Source: an uncultured Lachnospiraceae bacterium (GTDB taxonomy: Bacteria; Bacillota; Clostridia; Lachnospirales; Lachnospiraceae). Taken from it: DNA of 10,575 nucleotides. Both the position numbers and the translations under genes were made by a program. The stretch lies in assembly GCA_910583835.1 (NCBI GenBank), contig CAJTYM010000070.1, positions 1 to 10,575 of the forward strand, written 5' to 3'. The notes beneath the pieces are model-generated. The model worked only from the letters and a program-made list of their open reading frames with translations, did not search any database and was not told where the DNA came from. Below are positions 6,488-10,575 of this stretch, in pieces. How positions within the stretch are numbered: the stretch's first letter is position 1; the number at the start of each line of letters is the position of its first letter.

Positions 6488-7744
6488 CTACTTAAAAAAC
6501 TCTTTGAATTCAGCATATCCTTCCGCGGCAAGTTTCTCTTTCTGGAATTTCTTGTTCTTATTCATCCTTGCCACCAGCACCTGTTTCCCAGAAGCCCGCT
6601 CCTCCTGCGCCTGGGCAATCACCTCGGCAAGCCTCTCGCCGGGATAATTTTTCTCTATCAGATAGGCAACCTTCTCTGACTGCCCGGGCACCTGAAAGCC
6701 CTGTTCCAGCAGCAGCAAGATAATGCGCTCAAACCCGATGGAAAATCCACATGCCGGCACGTTATTGCCGGTAAACTTGCCAATCATCTCATCGTAACGT
6801 CCTCCGCCGCCGCAGCTTCCGCCAAACTCCGGCATGGCAATCTCAAAAATCGTCCCCGTATAGTAAGACATGCCGCGCACCAGCGTGGGGTCAAATACGA
6901 GGGCAAAATCTGCCGCTTTGGTGGCATTCACGCTTGCTGCAATCTCTTGCAGGCTCTCCGCCACTTCATCATCAAGATAATCTCCTAAGGTATCCGCCAG
7001 ATAAGCCACGCCATCTGCCACTTCTTCCTTGTCTTCTATATTCTTAAACAGCGTCAGGTATTTGTCCACCGATTCCTTGGCAAAACCGCTCTTTGCCAAT
7101 TCCTCCGCTACGCCGTCCATGCCAATCTTGTCCATCTTATCAAGGATAATAAAGACCGTGTCATACGATTCCTCTGCAAAACCGCTGTAAGCTGCCATCG
7201 CTTTTAAAATCCTCCGCTCATTGAGGCGGATTTGGAAATTTTTGAAGCCTAACTTGCCAAGTGTTGTCGTTGTTGCAAGAATCAATTCAATTTCAGCCAA
7301 ATTGCTCGGCTCACCCAATATATCAATATCACACTGCATAAACTGGCGGTACCTGCCCCTCTGAGGACGGTCTGCGCGCCAGACGTTGCCCATCTGCAGC
7401 GCCTTAAACGGAGACGGCAGATTGTTGGAATTGTTGGAATAGAACCGCGCCAGCGGCACTGTCAAATCGTAGCGCATCCCATAATCCACCACATCTTCCT
7501 CCGTCTGCGCTGTTTCCAGCTTGAGTTTTTCCCCGCGCTTTAGGACTTTGAAAATGAGTTTCTCATTTTCCCCGCCCTGCTTGTTGCTGAGGTTTGCAAT
7601 ATTCTCCATACAGGGCGTCTCAATGGGGGTAAACCCAAAGCTGCGGTATGTCTCCTTGATCACGTTCATCACATAATCCCGAATCTGCATCTCCTCCGGT
7701 AAAATATCTTTCATGCCGTTTACCGGCTTTTTTGCCAATGCCAT
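6488..7744 (-). CDS. hisS: Histidyl-tRNA synthetase
   Basis: Charges tRNA-His with histidine; cytosolic class II synthetase of 418 residues. The catalytic core is complete: GMKDILPEE at the N-terminus, motif 2 around 115-145 (GNVWRADRPQRGRYRQF, then QCDIDILGE), the histidine-binding signature LVRGMSYYTGTIFE (288-301), GGGGRYD (312-318) and motif 3 GFSIGFERI (333-341). The C-terminal anticodon-binding domain, from about 355, looks short: it ends after roughly 60 residues (AEGYAEFKEFFK), where many HisRS continue through further strands and helices. The start ATG at 7744 has a GGAGGA site about 6 nt upstream. It is first in the hisS-aspS unit, under a strong promoter and a hairpin leader; no T-box was found. 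Confidence 0.97.
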   Translation of the reverse strand: MALAKKPVNGMKDILPEEMQIRDYVMNVIKETYRSFGFTPIETPCMENIANLSNKQGGENEKLIFKVLKRGEKLKLETAQTEEDVVDYGMRYDLTVPLARFYSNNSNNLPSPFKALQMGNVWRADRPQRGRYRQFMQCDIDILGEPSNLAEIELILATTTTLGKLGFKNFQIRLNERRILKAMAAYSGFAEESYDTVFIILDKMDKIGMDGVAEELAKSGFAKESVDKYLTLFKNIEDKEEVADGVAYLADTLGDYLDDEVAESLQEIAASVNATKAADFALVFDPTLVRGMSYYTGTIFEIAMPEFGGSCGGGGRYDEMIGKFTGNNVPACGFSIGFERIILLLLEQGFQVPGQSEKVAYLIEKNYPGERLAEVIAQAQEERASGKQVLVARMNKNKKFQKEKLAAEGYAEFKEFFK

Positions 7745-7779
7745 CCTGTCTCCTCCATCTTCTCATTTTTGTATTCACT

Positions 7780-7818
7780 CACAGCCGCAGGGCTTTTCCT
7801 GGCAAAAGCCGGACTGTG
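7780..7818 (-). ncRNA. Stable hairpin in the hisS leader
   Basis: In the transcript, CACAGTC pairs with GGCTGTG (outer 7 bp, one G-U), and GGCTTTT pairs with AAAAGCC (inner 7 bp) around a GCCAGG loop, with a small asymmetric internal loop between them. It begins about 5 nt after the expected transcription start. There is no T-tract after it and no T-box AGGGTGG-type sequence, and the ribosome site is outside the stem. It could stabilise the mRNA or bind a regulator; I do not recognise a known leader family. Confidence 0.45.
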
Positions 7819-7829
7819 CCTCCCTTACG

Positions 7830-7858
7830 AGTATATTTTTCAGAATAGAGAATGTCAA
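7830..7858 (-). promoter_or_regulatory. Strong sigma-A-type promoter of hisS-aspS
   Basis: Perfect -35 TTGACA (7853-7858), exactly 17 nt, -10 TATACT (7830-7835, 5/6). The start point should lie near 7823, giving a leader of about 80 nt. It sits between the DUF6033-like gene and hisS. Confidence 0.85.
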
Positions 7859-7914
7859 GCATTTTTCACAATTAACAAAGGCAACGCAGATTGCAATATT
7901 AATCACAGCAGACG

Positions 7915-8568
7915 TTACAGTTTTACGTCCACTCTTCTGCCCACTGTTTTTGCCATTCTTTTTGCCTGTGTTTTTTTCTGCTGCGTTTTTCTGCTTTTCA
8001 ACGCTTTATCTCTCGACTTCGCAATCAGCTTCTGAGAGTTTTTCTGCCTCTCCTGTCGGAGCTTTACGCTCATCTGATAGCTTCTCCCATCTTTGACGCG
8101 GGAAATACAGCGGTACTTGCCGTCTGCATCGATAAAGCTGTGCCGGTACACAAGCGTCTTGCCGCTCGATTTATAAAGGCCATCCACAAATTTAGTGATA
8201 AATTCCACACCCTTAATCATATCCTTCATGTCTTTTGCCATTTTAGGGTCATGCTGCATCTTATTGAGAAGCCCAGGGTCCAGCGTCAGCGTTTTGCCGC
8301 TCTTGGCAGAGGAAAACGTCCTTCCGACCTTGACCTGCACGCTGGGCGCAAGCTTTGCCAGTTCGCGGGCGTAATCGGCAAGGCTTTGCGATTTCAGGCT
8401 GCTGGAATAAACTACCGCCCAGTCTGTTTTCTGCGCCTTAGCCGCCTGGCTGTCTGCACATTCTTTCGCTGTCTGTTCCATCTCCTTGTTTGTGCCGGCT
8501 GCTGCATTGCTTTTCTCCATGCTCTGCAGCGCATGACCGATATAATCGTTGGTAATCTCCATTGCCAT
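7915..8568 (-). CDS. DUF6033-like hypothetical protein with strongly basic C-terminus
   Basis: 217-residue soluble protein; no signal peptide or membrane segment. It resembles in style the DUF6033 proteins of Lachnospiraceae, an assignment made from memory, so treat it as tentative. An N-terminal polar, alanine-rich segment (about 1-48) is followed by a compact middle (about 49-165) with AVVYSSSL, LTLDPGLLNKM and YRHSFIDADGKYRCISRV. The tail from about 169 is very rich in lysine and arginine and could bind nucleic acid or another acidic partner. The start at 8568 has AAGGAGG 8 nt upstream; a second ATG two codons in is too distant. It follows the BlaR1-like gene by 54 nt and may be cotranscribed with it. 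No clear terminator lies between it and the hisS promoter. Function unknown. Confidence 0.8.
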   Translation of the reverse strand: MAMEITNDYIGHALQSMEKSNAAAGTNKEMEQTAKECADSQAAKAQKTDWAVVYSSSLKSQSLADYARELAKLAPSVQVKVGRTFSSAKSGKTLTLDPGLLNKMQHDPKMAKDMKDMIKGVEFITKFVDGLYKSSGKTLVYRHSFIDADGKYRCISRVKDGRSYQMSVKLRQERQKNSQKLIAKSRDKALKSRKTQQKKTQAKRMAKTVGRRVDVKL

Positions 8569-8622
8569 AACCTTATCCTCCTTGAAAAATCATTTGAAAT
8601 CCATTTCTATGCGATACTTCTC

Positions 8623-9885
8623 TTATATCATTTTTATCAGCGTTAACATCCAGTCTTCTTTCGGCTTGTCATAGGGAAGCCGCACCACCGCATCGGCGCA
8701 GCCAAACTCATAACTGCAGGAATATCCATAACCCAGGAAGCCCGGCAGCTTATAATAGCCGCCAAAGACAAGAAATATTTCACCGGAAACACCGCCCTGG
8801 CGCAGGAATCCTTCAAAAGCTTCCCTGTCAACAGAAACATAGCTATCATCATAGGAAATCATTTCCTGCAATTTATCATCTGCAACCATGTTGGCTGTCC
8901 CGCTCGCAACATCATATCCATATACCAAGACGCCATCATTCTCATTCCATCTGCCATAAGAATTGATGTTTATAAAACATACCGTCCCTAATACGCATAT
9001 CATTGTAGCGGCGGACAAAAGATACAGTGATAATTTTATATGTCGTTTCGGCTCATATTGGGCAATCTTTTCCATTCTCTGACGGATATTTTGAAATTCC
9101 TTATTCCTGGCAAAATTAGCGTACATATTAAAGTCTTCACTTTCAGCCTTCAAAACCTTCATGCTCTTTAACAGCAGCTTCCCATAGCTGTAGGCTGTGC
9201 CCCTGCTTCTGCCTATGGTCATCCGGTCACAGATTTCCTCCATGTCCTCCCGGAATAGCCTGACGCCTAATGCAAGCAGCGGATTGAGCCATAACAGCGC
9301 CCGCAAAATGTCCCACCCGAGATAAAACCATAAATGCCCCAGCCGGATATGCGTCTTTTCATGGAGCAGGATTGTCTGAAGTTCCTGGCTGTCATAATGC
9401 TGCAAAATGACTTCCGGCAGCACAATTTTAGGTCTTAGCGCCCCCACGGCAGAGGGCGTGACAGGCAGTTTCGTGACATAGACAGCCGTATCGCCGACTA
9501 TTCTTTTCTCCATGCCGGCAATCAGCTTTGCCATCTTCCTTCTTTTTACCCACAGCAATGCAGCATACACAAAAACTCCGATGATATACAGCCAATATGC
9601 CCATATGTGATTCTTAAAAATCTCTGCCCACCAAGTAAAGAGAACGATGCCGATGGTATTTTCGTAGAAGAATTTCAGCTTGCCTACAAACAAAAGGGGG
9701 AGAAACAGACTCCACAACGCTCCTTTGGGAAAAACGCTATGCCGCAGCAATGTTTTGCGCAAAAGGCAGACTACGGCTAACACTCCCAGAGAAACTAATG
9801 CGCACCTTATCAGCTGCATTCCATAATAAATTACGCAGACGTTTAAAAACTCTGTTACCTTGCCTATGATAGACTGCATTGTCAT
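8623..9885 (-). CDS. M56-family (BlaR1/MecR1-type) membrane zinc metallopeptidase
   Basis: 420-residue membrane protein of the BlaR1 antirepressor type. Membrane helices are expected near 25-43, 55-70, 94-113 and 283-304. The cytosolic loop carries the zinc site HEKTH at 175-179 and the downstream FREDMEEICD segment (211-220), which holds the usual third ligand. The external C-terminus is only about 115 residues (from about 305), rich in glycine and tyrosine, and shows no SxxK penicillin-binding sensor, whereas BlaR1 and MecR1 are about 585-600 residues. In the known family the peptidase triggers loss of the BlaI-type repressor when the sensor is engaged; here the signal is unknown. Its ATG overlaps the repressor stop codon as ATGA, indicating translational coupling. 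A second ATG two codons later is possible. Confidence 0.9.
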   Translation of the reverse strand: MTMQSIIGKVTEFLNVCVIYYGMQLIRCALVSLGVLAVVCLLRKTLLRHSVFPKGALWSLFLPLLFVGKLKFFYENTIGIVLFTWWAEIFKNHIWAYWLYIIGVFVYAALLWVKRRKMAKLIAGMEKRIVGDTAVYVTKLPVTPSAVGALRPKIVLPEVILQHYDSQELQTILLHEKTHIRLGHLWFYLGWDILRALLWLNPLLALGVRLFREDMEEICDRMTIGRSRGTAYSYGKLLLKSMKVLKAESEDFNMYANFARNKEFQNIRQRMEKIAQYEPKRHIKLSLYLLSAATMICVLGTVCFININSYGRWNENDGVLVYGYDVASGTANMVADDKLQEMISYDDSYVSVDREAFEGFLRQGGVSGEIFLVFGGYYKLPGFLGYGYSCSYEFGCADAVVRLPYDKPKEDWMLTLIKMI

Positions 9886-10280
9886 TCCCTGCCCTTATCC
9901 TTACATTGTTCTAAGATATCTTCCAATTCCTGGAACTGCTCTTTGGTAAGTTCTGCGCTCTGCAGCAATGCCGCCATGGCATTTTTGCGGCTTCCCGCAA
10001 AATAGCTGTCCACAAACTTGCGGCTTTTTTCTTTCTGGCACTCCTCTTTTGATTTCATGGCAGTATAGTGGTAAACCCTTGCATCGTGTTCGTCCACGGC
10101 ATAACTTAGTACGCCCTTCTGCCATAAGCGGTTTAACAGAACCCGCACCATCCTTGGCGACATGTCAGATTTCCCTTTCATTTTCTGTATGACTTCCTTC
10201 GCCGTCAATGAGGAATCGCTCGCCCAAAACACTTCCATCACCAGCCATTCGCTTTGGCTGGGGGTAACTTCTCTGTCCAT
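9882..10280 (-). CDS. BlaI/MecI/CopY-family winged-helix repressor
   Basis: 132-residue transcriptional repressor. It matches the BlaI/MecI pattern along its length: an N-terminal winged helix (SEWLVMEVFWASDSSLTAKEV, then SPRMVRVLLNRLWQKGVL), the wing and YHYT, and a C-terminal dimerisation helix region with FVDSYFAGS and the LTKEQFQELEDIL helix. Family members bind TACA/TGTA dyads as dimers and are inactivated by cleavage. The Asn-Phe cleavage site of staphylococcal BlaI is not evident here (ALLQS lies in the equivalent region). The start at 10280 has GGGAGG 8 nt upstream. It is paired and coupled with the M56 peptidase gene and divergent from the partial gene at the right edge, which may be a target. 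Confidence 0.93.
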   Translation of the reverse strand: MDREVTPSQSEWLVMEVFWASDSSLTAKEVIQKMKGKSDMSPRMVRVLLNRLWQKGVLSYAVDEHDARVYHYTAMKSKEECQKEKSRKFVDSYFAGSRKNAMAALLQSAELTKEQFQELEDILEQCKDKGRE

Positions 10281-10307
10281 ACCGGTTTCCTCCCTTTTAG
10301 GGAAACG

Positions 10308-10320
10308 CTGATTAAATCAG
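10308..10320. promoter_or_regulatory. Perfect 13-bp palindrome in the blaI-like leader
   Basis: CTGATT-A-AATCAG, an exact 6-1-6 inverted repeat, 28 nt upstream of the repressor start and near the expected transcription start. It could be an operator or a small RNA hairpin. It lacks the TACA/TGTA core typical of BlaI sites. Confidence 0.4.
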
Positions 10321-10330
10321 TATTTCTTTA

Positions 10331-10340
10331 TACATATATC
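10331..10340. promoter_or_regulatory. Candidate BlaI-type operator overlapping the repressor promoter
   Basis: TACATATATC matches the dyad TACATATGTA at 8 of 10 positions and overlaps the proposed -10 of the repressor gene. A related TACATGT lies at 10418-10424, near the start point of the divergent gene. Assignment is by family knowledge and position only. Confidence 0.3.
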
Positions 10341-10363
10341 GGACGGAATGCAATATTTGTTAA
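10335..10363 (-). promoter_or_regulatory. Tentative promoter of the BlaI/M56 gene pair
   Basis: Minus-strand TTAACA (10358-10363, 5/6), 17 nt, GATATA (10335-10340, weak). An alternative -10, TATAAA at 10327-10332, has a better hexamer but only a 15-nt gap to TTGCAT (10348-10353). Confidence 0.35.
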
Positions 10364-10385
10364 TGTTTGTTCCTACTTATTTAAC

Positions 10386-10414
10386 TAGACTGAGTAATCA
10401 TTTTATAGTATAAT
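10386..10414 (+). promoter_or_regulatory. Promoter of the divergent gene at the right edge
   Basis: TAGACT (10386-10391, 4/6), 17 nt, perfect TATAAT (10409-10414). Start expected near 10421, giving a leader of about 37 nt before the TTG start. Confidence 0.7.
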
Positions 10415-10457
10415 GCCTACATGTTGTCCGGTGATGAAACGAAAAGGAGTGGAACCA

Positions 10458-10575
10458 TTGAATAAAGAGTTAAAAAGGAAAATGCGTGAAGTTTTGTTGG
10501 AACGGTATGGAGTAGATATTGATGAGGCGGTATGCCGTTTTTCAACACAGAATTATGCTTTCATTTTTTCAGAAA
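10458..10575 (+). CDS. Unrecognised protein, 5' part only (runs off the right edge)
   Basis: The frame opens with TTG at 10458 and remains open to the edge, giving 39 codons. The translation begins MNKELKRKMREVLLERYG and continues with VDIDEAVCRFSTQNYAFIF; it is charged and helical at first, with no signal peptide. AAGGAG at 10444-10449 lies 8 nt before the TTG, which is why I prefer it to the in-frame ATG at 10482, whose upstream AAGG is weaker. A good promoter precedes it. It is the only plus-strand gene and diverges from the BlaI-type repressor, so it may be regulated by it. I do not recognise the family from this fragment. Confidence 0.6.
   Translation, partial: MNKELKRKMREVLLERYGVDIDEAVCRFSTQNYAFIFSE

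Noticed and set aside
6450..6510. Possible programmed frameshift at the TTTTTT run near the hisS end
   Set aside because: The phase does not fit a canonical slippery heptamer, and the shifted frame adds only about 11 unrelated residues.
7745..7914. T-box riboswitch upstream of hisS
   Set aside because: No AGGGTGG-type T-box, specifier stem or terminator/antiterminator pair; the leader from the strong promoter is only about 80 nt.
7861..7914. Terminator after the DUF6033-like gene
   Set aside because: Only short 4-5 bp stems and no T-tract are visible, so no terminator is claimed.

Overview
The window looks like chromosomal DNA from a Gram-positive, low-to-mid GC member of the Clostridia, most likely a Lachnospiraceae gut anaerobe. 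The basis is strong AGGAGG-type ribosome sites, the Firmicutes gene order hisS-aspS, a BlaI/BlaR1-type pair, a membrane-tethered XRE regulator and a protein that resembles the Lachnospiraceae DUF6033 family. This is inference from gene style; no rRNA or other marker is present. Every gene reads on the minus strand except a partial gene at the right edge.

Left block (27-3308, minus, transcribed right to left): a promoter at 3347-3375 (TTGACA, 17 nt, AATAAT) appears to drive three genes. These are a 636-residue BMP/PnrA-like protein with no export signal and a possible ParB-like N-terminal part, a metallophosphoesterase, and a HAD phosphatase. The gaps are 34 and 26 nt, so they look like one operon. 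Upstream is an XRE regulator with a six-helix membrane domain (3433-4320). It has a weak promoter and a perfect 15-bp palindrome that is a plausible autoregulatory operator.

Middle block (4536-7858, minus): a strong promoter (TTGACA, 17 nt, TATACT) and a short leader with a stable hairpin precede hisS, followed 80 nt later by aspS and a rho-independent terminator at 4536-4579. The 4402-4572 stretch after aspS also holds an unexplained 56-codon open frame and may be a repeat element or a gene remnant.

Right block (7915-10575): a BlaI-type repressor gene overlaps a BlaR1-type membrane metallopeptidase gene by 4 nt (ATGA), as in antirepressor two-gene systems. The peptidase lacks the penicillin-binding sensor domain, so its signal is probably not a beta-lactam. 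A 217-residue DUF6033-like protein follows 54 nt after it. Divergent from blaI, a good promoter (TAGACT, 17 nt, TATAAT) leads to a gene with a probable TTG start that runs off the right edge. The 177-bp divergent region holds several small dyads that could be BlaI-type operators.

There are no tRNA or rRNA genes, CRISPR arrays, insertion sequences or phage genes. No complete new system is evident. The best leads are the cytosolic BMP fusion operon, the BlaI/BlaR-like pair with an unknown sensor and divergent gene, the hisS leader hairpin, and the short open frame behind aspS.
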